Assembly: GCA_947034895.1 (NCBI GenBank)
Contig: OX344762.1
Coordinates: 89,212,981 to 89,276,980 of the forward strand
Direction of reading: 5' to 3'
DNA: 64,000 nt
DNA from: Rhytidiadelphus loreus
Lineage: Eukaryota; Streptophyta; Bryopsida; Hypnales; Hylocomiaceae
Under the pieces are notes generated by a model. That model was given only the letters and a program-made list of their open reading frames with translations, made no database searches and was not told where the DNA came from. Within the stretch, counting starts at the first letter, position 1, and every line of letters begins with the position of its first letter. The position numbers and the translations under genes were made by a program. Of the stretch, positions 24,009-36,170 are shown one piece after another.

Positions 24009-24961
24009 TTAACCCCTAAATGCCCAAACATTGTTTTTTGGCATTATAACTTTTTTGGGCAGCTCACTATGAATAGAATTTTTATTTTTTTTCTTTGAAA
24101 TTTTCACACAACATTTTACCAAGGTGTAGCTTTAAGGCCCAACAATTTTCATAACTTTTGACTACACAGTTCAAAAGTTATTGTATGATATGTAGTTTTG
24201 CTTGATCTTCAGGCACCCCGGGCAGAAGAAAAAACTTCTTTAAAAATCACTTTCTTTTTAAATTTAAATTTTAAATTGATTCTTTAGATTTATATCTACA
24301 TGGAAAGTTTGGAATCATTCCATTTGGATCAATGAATCAAAAGTTATGAGGAATTTTAGTTTGAGGTAGTTTGTAGGTAGTTATGGAATCTCTACTCTAA
24401 AATAAACTTTGAACTCCTTTATTTAACTCAATTTTAAATATTCTTGGAAAAAAACAAAAACATTAGGTGTATATTGATTATTACAACATTACAACCATTG
24501 AGATTGGCATTTTTCAATTCCATAAATAAATGGTTAACGATTTAGTATTTTGAATCACTCTCTACTTCTTTCTACTTACTAGTTTTTTCCTATATGTTGT
24601 ACAATTCCAAATGATCTAAAAAATTTCAAGCATGTAGCCAACTTGCCTTGAAGAATGAATCCAAAGAGTAACCACCATTTTGGACATTTTTTCATACTAA
24701 TGTGACCTTCTGAAGTGCTGCTGCCCATGTTTTTGCAGGGACAAAAAAATGATTTTTGTTACTTCAAACGTTAATATCTTGCAATCTACATGGTGAAAAA
24801 TTCTGAAATTTTTTCCAAATCTTCTCAAACTAGTTTACTACAAGATCCTACAGTTAGATGTGTCCAAAAATGTTTTTTTTCAAAAATATGGTACTTGTCC
24901 TAGAAATGACAGTTTTTCAGCGGTTTTGGTGAAAACATAGTCCAAATCATTTAGGGGTTAA
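24009..24961 (+). mobile_element. TTAA-flanked (piggyBac-like) non-autonomous element, best copy
   Basis: Perfect 14-bp inverted termini TTAACCCCTAAATG and CATTTAGGGGTTAA. TTAA is at both edges, with CCC immediately inside, as in piggyBac transposons. The 953-bp interior has no transposase. Superfamily assignment rests on the termini only. Confidence 0.78.
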
Positions 24962-24984
24962 GCTAAGATGATTCAAAGCCTTGA

Positions 24985-25222
24985 AATCTAGATAGGTAAG
25001 GTGCAAAAGAATGATTTTCTTCACTTCAAATACAAATATCTTGCAATCCATGTTGTTATAGCTCTTCAAATTTCTTCCACACATTTCTATAGTAGTCTAG
25101 TGCAAGATCTTATGGTTAGATATGTGGAAAAAATAATTTCTAAAGTTTTTTGCACTTGGCAATAGAAATGACAATTTTGAGTGGAATTTGATGAAAAAAG
25201 GCCTTGGGACCTTAGGAGTTAA
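24985..25222 (+). repeat. 3' fragment of TTAA-flanked family
   Basis: Carries the shared ATATCTTGCAATCCATG...CAAGATCTTATGGTTAGAT block and ends CTTAGGAG|TTAA. The 5' half is missing. Confidence 0.75.
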
Positions 25223-25690
25223 CAAAGCTTCCAATGGGCAAAAACTAGAGTTTATAAATGCTTTAATATTAATGACTACAGTGACTGACGAAACAGAGTA
25301 CAATTTTGAAATGTTTTCATGCAAACAACCATACCATAAGCATCAATGGACAAAATCCAAAAGTAGATATATGAAAGATGTAGTGTGCAACACACTGCTG
25401 AAAGAAAATCAATTTCAAACTTAGCCATGTCAAAAACTCGGTTCTGTTCAACATCATTTGGAATTACTTTATCTTTTGCCAATTTTTTCTTAGAACTTAA
25501 AAAAAAAAAATTGAACCTTGGAATGTTGTTATATGATTATTTCAAATTGTTGTACACAAAAATTGAAGGAAAATAACAACAATTTGACAAGCACACAAAC
25601 TCCATCAGACCCCAATTTTGGTGCTTCAAGGAGTTATGTGTTTTTCTCAAACTCCAAACTCCTGGTCCCTCGTTGCATACACTTTATGAT

Positions 25691-25967
25691 TAAGGTGGGT
25701 ACACCTAAAAGCGCCACTTATTGGCACTATGTATAGTTATCGTTGTTAGGCTGATTAGATTTTGATATAGTTGTGTGGGCAAGAACAAGTACATTCCAAT
25801 GCACCAAAAAACATAAGATTTGAATACTATATGCAAAAGTTATTAGTAGTCAAAGTCAGTTTCTGAAAGCGCCATCTACAACTTGTGAAGATGACTGATT
25901 TTGAAAATGTATACTTGTTCTAGATGGCACTTTTAGGTCAGGTGCCATTTTAGGTGTACCTACCTTA
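25691..25967. mobile_element. MITE with TAAGGTGGGTACACCTAAAA termini
   Basis: Left end TAAGGTGGGTACACCTAAAA, right end TTTTAGGTGTACCTACCTTA, 277 bp. Both edges resemble the 17051-17192 hairpin (TAAGGTATGTGCACCT), suggesting one family. Confidence 0.8.
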
Positions 25968-26746
25968 ACTCTAATGTCACATGAGTAACGAAGAAATAGC
26001 GGGCTACTTCTCCAAAATGATGAAAAGAAAAACCTTGGTCTTGGACTCTTGGGGCAGGAGGAAGGTTCCCTGGGCATGGCGTTTCGCCCCAGTCGCAGCG
26101 GGCTTCGGGGGTGGAAGGAGTAGCAACGGCTCCAACGGTTGCACGTCCAAAGCGTCGTAAAACGCGGAGGAAGCGAAACCCAACACCTACGACTGGGTAT
26201 GCACGTCCAGGGGCAAGCAATTATGCACTGCAGCGGGGCCCATCGCCATCGCCATCGCCATCTAACTTCGCCCGATTTGGAGCTCTGGGCCAAAGCTCCT
26301 GTACGTCGTCTGGCAGGCGCAGTCGAACTCAGGCACTGTAAAGACGCCCCTAAGTTCAGCGTAGCCCCCTCTCTGCTGTCCCTGCTTCTCCTGGTCTTTG
26401 CCAGGTGTAAGCTAAGCTATGTGCCTCTCCTCATTCATAATCATTACAGTAGTTTGCGCTTGTCTTCCAGCGACGTGCTTCTGATTTGAGTGCTTGCTGA
26501 GCTGCAAACAGCAACTGCAGCGGAAGTTAAGACCAATTGAACCCTCCCGCCCTCCTTCCTCGCTCGTCTTCGCATTTCCCTCTCTGTGTCTGCCTCCCTT
26601 TTTTCCTCTTTGGGTTCTCGTCATTTCTGCTCTGTTCTCTTCCTTCTCCTGCTTGCGCCCCCCCCCCGGCTCTGCTGCTTCCTCTGTTCCTGCTTCCACC
26701 GTGCCCTTCTGGGCTTCGGCCGGGATCGCCGCTGGCTCGCTCTCGC
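25968..26746 (+). promoter_or_regulatory. Promoter and 5' UTR region of the GH17-X8 gene
   Basis: Composition shifts to GC-rich, with CT-rich leader sequence (26540-26740) typical of plant 5' UTRs. Minus-strand ORFs here are composition artefacts. Confidence 0.5.
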
Positions 26747-28661
26747 ATGGCGACCCCCTGTGCCTCGTTGCCCTTTGTCGTCGGCCTCCTCTTTCTGCTG
26801 CTGCTCCAAGCTTCAGGTCAGTTCCGTTTCCAAACTCTCTCTGAATCCATGGCTTGGTTCCCCTCGGAATCGACATGGCCGACTGGGGCACCTGTCCTGT
26901 CCTTCCCCTCGGTCGGTCTCAATCTGGGAGATCTTATCTGCAACGACACTCCACCATTCCTCCAATACTTCCTTAATGTCGCACAGTCCTGAACATTACT
27001 TTCACATTTAGGTCTAGTGCTTCAAGATCTGGTCGGATAGGATTTCACCTGCCCGCATTGTGGTACACTTTCGAAACTACTCTTGCCATCGTTCTTGAGA
27101 GAGCGCTCGTTTCATTCGTAAGGTCGTTCTTCAACGACGTAGGTGAATGATTTTGAATTTTGCCTCTCAGGATGTACAGGCAGGCAGGCAGGCAGGCTCC
27201 GTGTCCCTACTTACTCCCTGCTACGATTTACCAGATTTAATGAGTACCCAAATGAAGAGGTGAGGATCCGCGGCCGCTGGGCTAGAACTACCTGGCAGAC
27301 CTCGACGCTTTCTGTTCCATGTTACTTCTGGGTGTGAGATGCGACCGGGTCAGCAAGCTAGTTTCTAGGCCTGTACCCAGCCTGGGTGAACTACAGAGTG
27401 CGCAGGGCATCTGGTCTGATTGGTTCACGTGCTTATGCTCTTTCACATTTGTAAGGTAACACGTGTCGGTTGTGCAGGAACTGCGGAAGCTAGTATCTTG
27501 GAATTCAGTCACAGAAGTGCTAGAGAGAAGGTGTCAACTCCAGAAGAGGTCGTCAGGCTGCTCAAGGATCACGCAATCACAGTATTCTGGCTATCTGATG
27601 CCAATCACTTGATTCTTAGGGCTTTGGGAAATTCTTCTGTCAATGTGATCGTTGGGATTCGCAATGCCGAGCTGGAAGATTTGGCAGGAGATTCAAACAA
27701 TGCTCGTGTCTGGGTTGAGCGTAATATTTTGCCTTTCGTGGGGGGCACGAACGTCACTGCTATCGCTGTGGGGGACGAGTCTCCTATTCGAACTCTCCCG
27801 CCCACAGTCAAGCAGGTGCAGGCCATGCGGAACCTGCACCAATCCTTGTCGAAAACCGAGCTCGACTTGCGAATTGAAGTGTCCTCCCCTCGGTCTTTGT
27901 CCTTCCACACCAGTGAGCTTTCTTTTGCTAGTTTGAAATCCACTATTACTCCGGACCAGGAGTTTGTTCTGAGCTTCAACGAGACTCCGGCGAAGCATAG
28001 ACGGCTCGCCGATAATAGAGGCTTCGTTTGGTGTGTGGTGAGGAATGGTGCGGATGTTTATGACGTTCAGGCCGCTTTAAATTGGACTTGTGCTCGAATA
28101 AACTGTAAATCAACAGAAGTGGGAGGCACGTGTTTCTACCCCAACACTATCTGGGCTCATGCCTCATGGGCTTTCAACGCCTACTATAATAGTATGAACG
28201 GAGCTCAAGACTCCTGCAACTTTTCAGGCACTGCTTATGTCTCCTCCAACGATCCGAGTAAGGAACTCTTCTCTGCTCTGCTATTACCCGCGTTTAGTGT
28301 TGTCGGTGTACACCCTTGCCCTTGAATCGTGGAGAGCTCAAAGATCATTAAGCATGAGCGGTCAATTTGAATTGGAAAGGCATGCATGCATGCGTAATGC
28401 ACTGACTATGTTAACGGAATTGCAAGTCTGGCAAGCTTAGCGGTGGCGTCTACTTGACCTAACTTCATGTTCCATGTACTGACCAGGTTCGGAGACATGC
28501 TTCTATCAAGGCACAAACAGGTACTCGTTATTCTGATTTGTGAAGTCGTGTGGTCATTCCTGACGTAAATCTGACAGGCAGCTTCTTGGTTAGAGTTTTA
28601 CAGTTCACAGGGAGCAATATCACCATACTGTTCCCTAATCGTTCTCTTTGCTGCTGTTTGA
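26747..28661 (+). CDS. Secreted half-GH17 / X8 (CBM43) protein
   Basis: Exons 26747-26816, 27478-28257, 28487-28520 and 28604-28661 (TGA) are phase-consistent and give 313 residues. Residues 1-24 are a signal peptide (FVVGLLFLLLLQASG). Residues about 25-190 resemble the N-terminal half of plant beta-1,3-glucanases (GH17): STPEEVVRLLKDHAIT, VNVIVGIRNAELEDLA and TAIAVGDES, the last corresponding to the AIAVGNEV segment with the acid/base Glu. The second half of the barrel, with the nucleophile Glu of the ETGWP motif, is absent. Residues about 205-296 form an X8 domain with the six expected Cys and NTIWAHASWAFNAYY, a callose-binding module. The last 13 or so residues (CSLIVLFAAV) are hydrophobic, so GPI anchoring is possible. 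Likely a cell-wall/plasmodesmal beta-glucan-binding protein without hydrolase activity. The last exon is inferred only from splice phase. Confidence 0.85.
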
Positions 28662-30257
28662 TTTGTGAGTGGTCGAAGCCGTGGCACAGAATGCCACATC
28701 CGTGTAGTAACCACGGGCTGAGTCATTCTATGCTTTTATCTGGTTCTCTTGACGAGTTGTGCAAGTTTTCTCACTCATTTCCACTCATTGCTACGTGTGC
28801 AGTGCCTTGGCTGTTGTAAGCAATGCCTGTATGCATGGACGGACGGTTGCTCTTTCTATCGCAACCTGCATTTTCGCGTACTTGCTAGTGCTAGTGAATT
28901 TTTAGATGCTAGCCGATATCAACAGCAGCATTCGTAGCGTTATACCATTTGCTATATCGGCCATCCTAAATGGATGAGATGTATCGAACCTAGTTAATTC
29001 TTTCCGATTATGTCTTATTGAAGTTCAGGTGAAGTCCCAGGGCTCAGTGTTCAGTGCAGCTACAAAAGAGGCTGCCTAAGGCCTGCTTGGTGAAGCGATG
29101 CTCGGTGTGTTAATAAAGGGAGAGGGTGCTTCTAGGCCATTGTGGTGGAGATCTTGTGTTTAGTTTCTTGCAGATGGAGCAAGCATGATTTCTCATGTCA
29201 ACAGGAAGTGGAAATTCTTAGAATTACTGCTGTAGGAAAGCTTCCTTCAACAGCCGAGCATTTTGAAGTTATTAGAAACGAATTGAGAGTTGTATATACC
29301 CGATGAAATATAATCTGGCTACGTATACGATTGTAACATACTGATTTTGCACCGCGTTTGTACTGAGATGAGTAATTTTCTCTGCGATGATGGTATGGCA
29401 CACGAGGTGTGCGATCGGTATTATTACGAGGATAGACTCGCTTAATTTGACAATGTTTTCATTCGGGACTGCCAGACCCTGTGATAGTATGAGCGTTGTA
29501 CTTCTCGAAGACCCTCAAGCAGTCGCCATAGTGGGGAGGAGAGGTGAGATGGTGAGATGGTGACGTCCATTCCCAGGCCAAACATTGAAGCCTACTGTCC
29601 ATGGCGTCAACAAAATTATCTGCTACATATCGTGTGTATGCTATTCAAAGTCTGAATTCTGAAGCTATCATGCTTTTCAGCTATGCGTTGCCGAGACTCG
29701 TGATATATTTACATTGTAGACCCCGACTTGTGTGGCGGACGTCTCCTGACCTATCCGATGCACCTGAACAGTAGCATTAGTACTTGTTTGTGTACTTTGA
29801 TTTAATTTGAAAGTTCGACTTTGTCAGCATCAAATGTTTCCTAACATCTGAGAATTCAGCGTTCCGAAGACATTGGGGGTGTGATGCGGAGAGCTTATTG
29901 CCGTTCGAGAAGAACAACTGCGTTGGGAGCGACCCTGTCAACGTACTCCATTAGAAGCATTATTTGGGGTCGTGGGGATAAGGTAGTTCTTTCAATTTTT
30001 TTGCTCAATTGCTAGACCTCCTGATGAAGGATCAGCTCTAAAATTACAGGTTTTCGGTTTAAAACCCGGTTTTGAAATTTTGATCGCCTGAGCTGCTGCT
30101 TGCCTGATAAAGGAAGGGAGACTGTTCGAGTTCAGAATGCGCACTGCCCGCCAAGAGGGAATCAATGAGAGACAGGCTACATACTGTATTTCATCATATT
30201 TTAAAGTCATGTCTGAAGAGAGCCTGCTTTAATTTTTGCACAGAGATCAGAAGCACA
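28662..30257. other. 3' flank, no further gene seen
   Basis: Probable 3' UTR then intergenic sequence. ORFs at 29198-29401 and 29992-30210 (-) have no recognisable features. Confidence 0.4.
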
Positions 30258-30335
30258 ATTAGGGGGCGTCAGGGTTGGGTTTTGAACTGGGTATTGAAAA
30301 CTTACTTCAAACCCTAAACCCTGACGCCCCCTAAT
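30258..30335. repeat. 78-bp hairpin with perfect 19-bp inverted ends
   Basis: ATTAGGGGGCGTCAGGGTT at 30258-30276 and its exact complement at 30317-30335, with a second inner pairing (GGGTTTTGAA / TTCAAACCC). Resembles a very short MITE. Confidence 0.88.
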
Positions 30336-31803
30336 GACGACCTCAGAACGGAAGTAGTAGCGGATTGATGATGTGAACCTTGAAAGGACATTGAAGCCCC
30401 CAAAGTGGTAAATATATGACTTTCAACATAACTATAGGAATGATGTATAAATGAGATGGATTGCACCTATTGGCGGTCTTTGGATGATTGGTGTAGATCA
30501 CTTTTGGCAAAGAACTTTGGTGAAAGGTTTTGTCTATAATTTAGGATTAAACATTTGAATTGGACTAGGAGTTGCTTCACTTGTAAAGACTTGCTTGTAG
30601 GATGATAGCCTCTAAGATTGTATAACATTGCAAAATAGTGTTGGTACCTCTTCCTTGGATCTCAAGAAGGGAAGTGTATCCCTCCCCATGATATTTTAGG
30701 GGGAACTTTTGTTTGACCCCTACAGGACCGAATTTTTTTTTTATTTTTTTTATTTTTTTTTATTTTTACCTTTTTAGTCAAGCCACTACTTGTAGAATTG
30801 TGGGCATTTGTTCACGATATTTTTAGGAAATTGGTGCCCAAGGAGTACCTTTCAATGGCAATGATTTTCAAACCCTTATAATTCATGGAAAGAAAGTTAT
30901 TACAAAAGAAGTAGTTTTGTTTGCTCAAAAAGTAGCACGGCACGTCCATTTACATTATGGCTGAAATTTTGTGATCTTGCCCAAAGGTCAAGGGGTAGAG
31001 GTCACGGCAAGAATCCAAGATCATTGAAAAATAGGTTCCTCTCCTTCTTCACCTACTAGTCTTGGTTGCATCCTCATTTATAGCTTTGCAAGTTACGTCA
31101 ACAATAACTATAGACTTTGGGACCACAATGGAGGGAAGGTTGTTCAATCTTCACCCGATGGTTTGGAATTAGCAACAATAAACTAACAATGAAATTTCAA
31201 CGAGATCCTAGTATAAAATAGCAAAATTCTTCTAATTTTTTTGAACACACTATTATTCTTCATGAATCTTAGTGTATTAGTGCAAAAGGATATTTATGAC
31301 ACAATTGTTGCCAAAAAAATTTCATCCAAGTTCACAAAATTAGAAGTGCCACCTTCTAATGAAGTATGACACCTATGGCTTAGATTTGTAGTGGTGGATG
31401 TCAATTTGGTGGAAGAACTAAGATTTGCACTAATGCCTACAATGTTTTTCTACTTTACAAATTTAATCTCAATGTTTTCCATACCTTGTTTAACTACATG
31501 AAACACTAATGAACTATTAAAAATCATAACATCATCCTATACCCGTTTTCACAAAGTTGAAAAAAATAATGAACAAAAAACCTATCATCCTAGCCTCCTT
31601 GCTGATTGCATTCATTATTCCAAAACAATCAACACACAATTCACTCCTTCTCCATTCCACCAAGTTCATGATCCAAACAATATTGTAACAATCATGTTTG
31701 CAAACGTAGAGGTCATGATTGGGAATCCAATCAAACAAGAAACAATAGGTGTCTTGATTGGGAGGAGTGATGAGCATGCAGACCTCAAACAAGTGCCAAC
31801 TTC
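30336..31803. other. AT-rich intergenic, no gene seen
   Basis: Includes a T-rich run at 30725-30770. No domain-bearing ORF. Confidence 0.35.
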
Positions 31804-33699
31804 CACTAGAAGAAAAGCCTGTTGAAATGCTTGTTTACCCAAATGTTTTTGTGTTAGTCTTACAGTTTTGAATGTTTGACTTGGCCGACCGCTGCAGTTG
31901 CGTTTGAAAGCATGTTATAGGCAACAGTGTGCATCGTTTCAATGATGACCATTGGAGTACACAATTTCGGCCTTCGTAGTCTTTGTTAACAATAGCATAA
32001 ACGACATTGCGTGAAACATGAATGAATAGTTATGTGACATAGAAGTGGATGTCCCTTGTTACAATGTACATGGACGTCGAGCTAGCAGCATATTCTGCCA
32101 GCTTTGCAGTGGATGGACAACGATTTCCATGTCCAAGCAATTCATTTGTTATAGCCCAGTGCATGCATGATGTCGTCCAACAAATGAAAATTAGATACGT
32201 GCATGATTGTTATCTTCGTCGAAAGTGTCAACGCTCTTGTTATTTGATTACTATGTCTATACGTTAGACTGAACGGAACATGCAATATTAACATGTTTTT
32301 TCTGACAAAATCCTGTTATAAAAAACAGAATTCATGTATTCTGTAAGAGTTCATCTTATTCTAGTACATGCACCAAGTAATTTTCATATGTTAGAGAATG
32401 AGTTCCATTTGTTTAAGCATAATAGAACATATATTTCATGTTATTGCTTGCATTCACTGAAGTAGGTATGTACATAATTACGTTTAATTGCGGAACTTCA
32501 GATTTTAGACATCAACAAACGTATGTGGTAAACTGAATCTTAATTTTCTACAATGAATTTTAGGATATAGAATTTGTAATGCTTTGTATAAGACATTTTC
32601 GAGCAAGAATCATAATAATAGCAATTAAGTTAAGAAAAGTCTTAAATTGAGATTGAAGGAAAAAGGAAACATGATTCACAAACTTCATGTTCTAATTGTT
32701 GTACTCTTTCACATTCCATTAGTAGAATTTTGATACAATGGGTTAAATAATGTTTTGCACTCAGTTCGGGAAACTGTACCTTCTTTAGGATTTTCCATGT
32801 CATGTCAACAATTGTAGGAAATATTATAATGGATTGAGAAGTACATGACTGGATGGACTTGTTCTCTGTAAACATGAACCACGTTCGAAAATGCCCGCAA
32901 ATCTAGCATATATTTTCCTCAAATAGATGAGAAGTTCAAAAAGTTATATCCTTCACAAAGACCGAATTGACATATTCTTCTAGAAGTTTGAAACAATGAA
33001 TGCAATTAGTAATGCAAGTCCCTCTGTTGTCCAAAGAACGCCCTCTCTTTGTAAAACAAAATGAAGCATGTCCGACTAAGTTCCTTTACTAATTCTTCCC
33101 TCCACTTTATTAAGCATTTCGTACTTCCATTTTCCAAAAATGGATTCAAAAAACAAAACATAGAACACGGCCTTCTTAAAAAAGCAATATATCATGTGCC
33201 CTACAAATGGACAACCACATAGCGGAAGGCACATGCTATTTCACAACTCATAATGCTCCAAGTACTTCCTTATAGTATGAATCACTTTTGGCCTATGCGT
33301 TGTTTGGAAATTAGTTGCCTAAACCATATTCATGAGCAATCCCATATTGCATCGCCTCATGAGAATTGTGCATTCCGTTATGTACTAAGAACTTTGCAAT
33401 CTATGATAATGAGGTTCAATGTGAAATAGACATGAGCATGCATTACTAATAGAACGCACTTGCCTCCATGTATGTAATGGATGTATTGGACGTCATGTTC
33501 TCTCCATTCAACATGAAACAACTATTTCCATATGAATTACTTAGGAACTCTAAGGCCCTCAAAGTCGGCATCCCTACCAACAATGAGAATTTCAATCTTA
33601 GGCTTTGCTTTTGTACTGTCAGCTCGTCACCCTCAGACTTTTGTTCCACAAACAACCTTCTAATCCCCTCCATGACTTAGTCTTTGTTGTAAGTCGTTA

Positions 33700-34253
33700 G
33701 AGAAAAAAACTTGTTGACATTATGCGGGAAATGCAAAGGAATTCGCTCCCAAAGCAACACAATTGGAGAAATACACTATTGTGAAACCATACTTGTCATG
33801 TAGCACAGTTGCATTGCTTGCTTCTAATTTTGCTAGTACTCATGAACAGACAAGCACAACACAACAGTGACTGCGGTAGTCTAACTCCAATATCTCTTGG
33901 ATCAATCCCACGTACTCCATGGTTTCTCAATGTTGAACCGCTTTTGTAGACCTCCCTCTTTTTTGACACAATATAGACGTTGCAATGCCACTGTCGCATG
34001 TGACTTTCTCTTCCTCAACACTTTGCACACGCAAGTGCATTCCATGAGCATACATGGCTCTGTAAGAAGTTGCTTTTGTCTTTGGAAGTTTTGACGCCTC
34101 AATGACATCTATAGAAGGCTTGTTTTCTTTGTACATGGCTTTCTCCACTTCCATTGGCAACCACTCAGCAAATTTAGGCAATAGTCTGCAGTCCTCTAAA
34201 TAGTGAATTTTGGAATTGCGTCCATATCGACGAATGCTCTTGCTTAAAAGCAT
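33700..34253 (-). pseudogene. Linker and DUF4216-like segment of CACTA transposase
   Basis: Reading left on the minus strand: KIHYLEDCRLLPKFAEWLPMEV (about 34150-34220), then MEYVGLIQEILELDYRSHCCVVLVCS ending in a stop where the family has Trp (about 33850-33920; DUF4216 typically reads YYGVLxDIIELxY...VVLFKCDW), then DKYGFTIVYF. Multiple stops and frame changes show decay. Confidence 0.72.
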
Positions 34254-34746
34254 TTACGTGTTGCCCTCTCTTCAGATGCAAGCGTGTATTCCCTGTTCAT
34301 TAGCAAACAAGTGAATAGCATACTTCCATGTGTGCCTATTGGGTGTCACTTATAGACATTCAAAGTGGATAGAAGCTTCCATATTGAATATCTTGAAGTT
34401 TGAGTTCACATAGGTCGCTCTTTCTTACCAAAGTTGTCAAAAATTTCTTATTGGAAAATGCAATATTCATATACCATCTTCCTGGAAACATATTGTCAGA
34501 GAACACACTTTACAATTGCTTGCATACGTAAAGATGTACTCTTGTTACATAGAAGAGTTGCTACAACACGAAAGTATTGCAAACATTACGAAAGTGAAGT
34601 TCAACTCATTGTTGCCATTCCTCCAAGTCTGTCAAATTAGAGAGCACAAAATTGTGAACCCATACTACAAATTCCTTAGACATTTGATGTGGACGACCAC
34701 TTCCTTGTACCATTTCATCATTCATTTTCTGCTCTTCCTTGTCATC

Positions 34747-35211
34747 CTAGACACGACGACACATTCTTTCAAAATGCAGTAGGTATTCCGTGCAATATCC
34801 CAAAGTTTTGGACATAGCATACCCCTCTGCCATGTTGGCTTCTAGTCTAGCATACGTTCTCGCATATTCTTTCAAAGTTTTCATGTACCTCTCTATTGGG
34901 TACATCCACCGACAATGAATTGGTCCACATATGTATAGTTCTTGCACTAAATGGATCATTAGGTGAGACATTATGTCCATAAACGTCGGAGGAAATTCTT
35001 TCTCCAACATATAGAGAGCATTAGCTGCATCCTTCAGATCTATGTCTCTGTCTGCAATTTTGATTTCTCTTGCACAGAGTCTTTGAAAAACTCGACTCAT
35101 CTTCATCACTGTTTGTTGTACTTCTTCATTGAGAACGTTGCGGAATGCAAGTGGTAGTACCTGCACATATGTCCACACTGAACAATCTATCTTCCCCAAC
35201 AACTTAGACAT
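34747..35211 (-). pseudogene. DUF4218-like segment of CACTA transposase
   Basis: A 154-codon open segment with the family signature blocks MKMSRVFQRLCAREI, LYMLEKEFPPTFMDIMSHLMIHLVQEL, GPIHCRWMYPIERYMKTLK and ANMAEGYAMSKTLGYCTEYL. DUF4218 proteins typically read LEKEFPPSFFDIMVHLPVHL...GPVQYRWMYPFERYLGTLK. The 5' continuation is lost, so it is a fragment. Confidence 0.9.
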
Positions 35212-35214
35212 GTG

Positions 35215-36170
35215 TGGAAGTATACAACATCCGAAAAATAAATAAAAATATGTAATAGGAGTAAAGTAGGAGAATTTTTTTCAATTTTTGCATAGAAATA
35301 GGGAATTAGGAGCCAAAAATAAGAATTAGATAGGAAAACCTTGATAGGAAAACTATTAATACCTTGATAGGAAAACTAAAACTGTAATTAGGGTTACGGA
35401 GCAACTCGGAACCAATAGCCGGAAACCGGAAAGTTCTGGACTGGTGGGACCCACAGCCTAGTTCCAGCTAGGGAACTTACGGGAACGAGGTCGGATCGAT
35501 GAACTTGGAAACTCCGATAGTACTTAAAATCCTACCGCCACCCTCATTCTTTCTCTTTTCTCTGCGTTTTATCACGCCGCGCTTAGTGAGTGAAAGAGTG
35601 GTGAGTTAGGACTACGTTAGGGAGAGAAAGGGAAGCCGGTGCCGATTGCACCGGAATTTGTGGTAGTGTGTCGATAGTCATGACAAAACCCAACGAGCCG
35701 TGGAAAGTGGTAGTGATGGCCCGGATGATTAGTCTGGGTATCTCGACTAATCCGAAATGCCTCCAGCAACTAGAGGATGACCTGATAGCCATGGTTTGTC
35801 TCGGATTCCTGAGAAGGTCGTGAACTATCTAGAACGAGGACATGATTGAGGAATTCATCTACGAAGTTCCCAATCAGTACCAGTTGACGGTTAGACGCCA
35901 CCCTAAGGCCTGGACCGCAGAAATGTGGGCAGGCGTATACTTTGCCTCAAGCAAAGAAGCCGGATGGGCTGGATAAGTTTACAGTTGATAGATTTTGGAA
36001 CCCAGCCAATCCGAAGGAGGGATACGTTGCGGGCGACTGCAAAAGTCCTTGGGACCAGCAATTTAGTCCGATCTTGTATCCGAAAAAGCCCACTATGAGT
36101 GTTTCGTACTCCACTCCTAGAGTTAAAATATGCACACAGGTTCTAGCGGCATAAGTAATTCTTATGAGGT
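35215..36170 (+). mobile_element. Old truncated copy of the gag-like 3.4-kb element
   Basis: The leader (TAGTGAGTGAAAGAGTGGTGAGTTAGG at about 35585) matches that of the 41314-44728 element (TAGTGAGAGAAAGTGTGGTGAGTTAGG). The coding part aligns with its ORF: LQQLEDDLIAMVCLGFL, VPNQYQLTVRRHPKAWTAEMWAGVY, NPANPKEGYVAGDC and SPILYPKKPTMSVSYSTP. Frameshifts and stops interrupt it, and it ends where the foldback region begins. Confidence 0.8.

Larger units (their letters stand above)
31804..35211 (-). mobile_element. CACTA (En/Spm, TNP2-type) transposon remnant
   Basis: The minus strand carries decayed coding sequence in the order found downstream of the TNP2 transposase in CACTA elements: a DUF4218-like block, a linker, then a DUF4216-like block. 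A CACTA-type terminus candidate, CACTAGAAGAAAAGCC, lies at 31804 on the side where the 3' end should be. The TNP2 catalytic part itself is not seen; it would lie beyond 35.2 kb, where a different element begins. The left boundary is tentative. Confidence 0.7.

Noticed and set aside
26412..26891. 159-codon minus-strand ORF and overlapping plus ORFs in the GH17-X8 leader
   Set aside because: Composition artefacts of a CT-rich 5' UTR; no domain and no phase-consistent exons.
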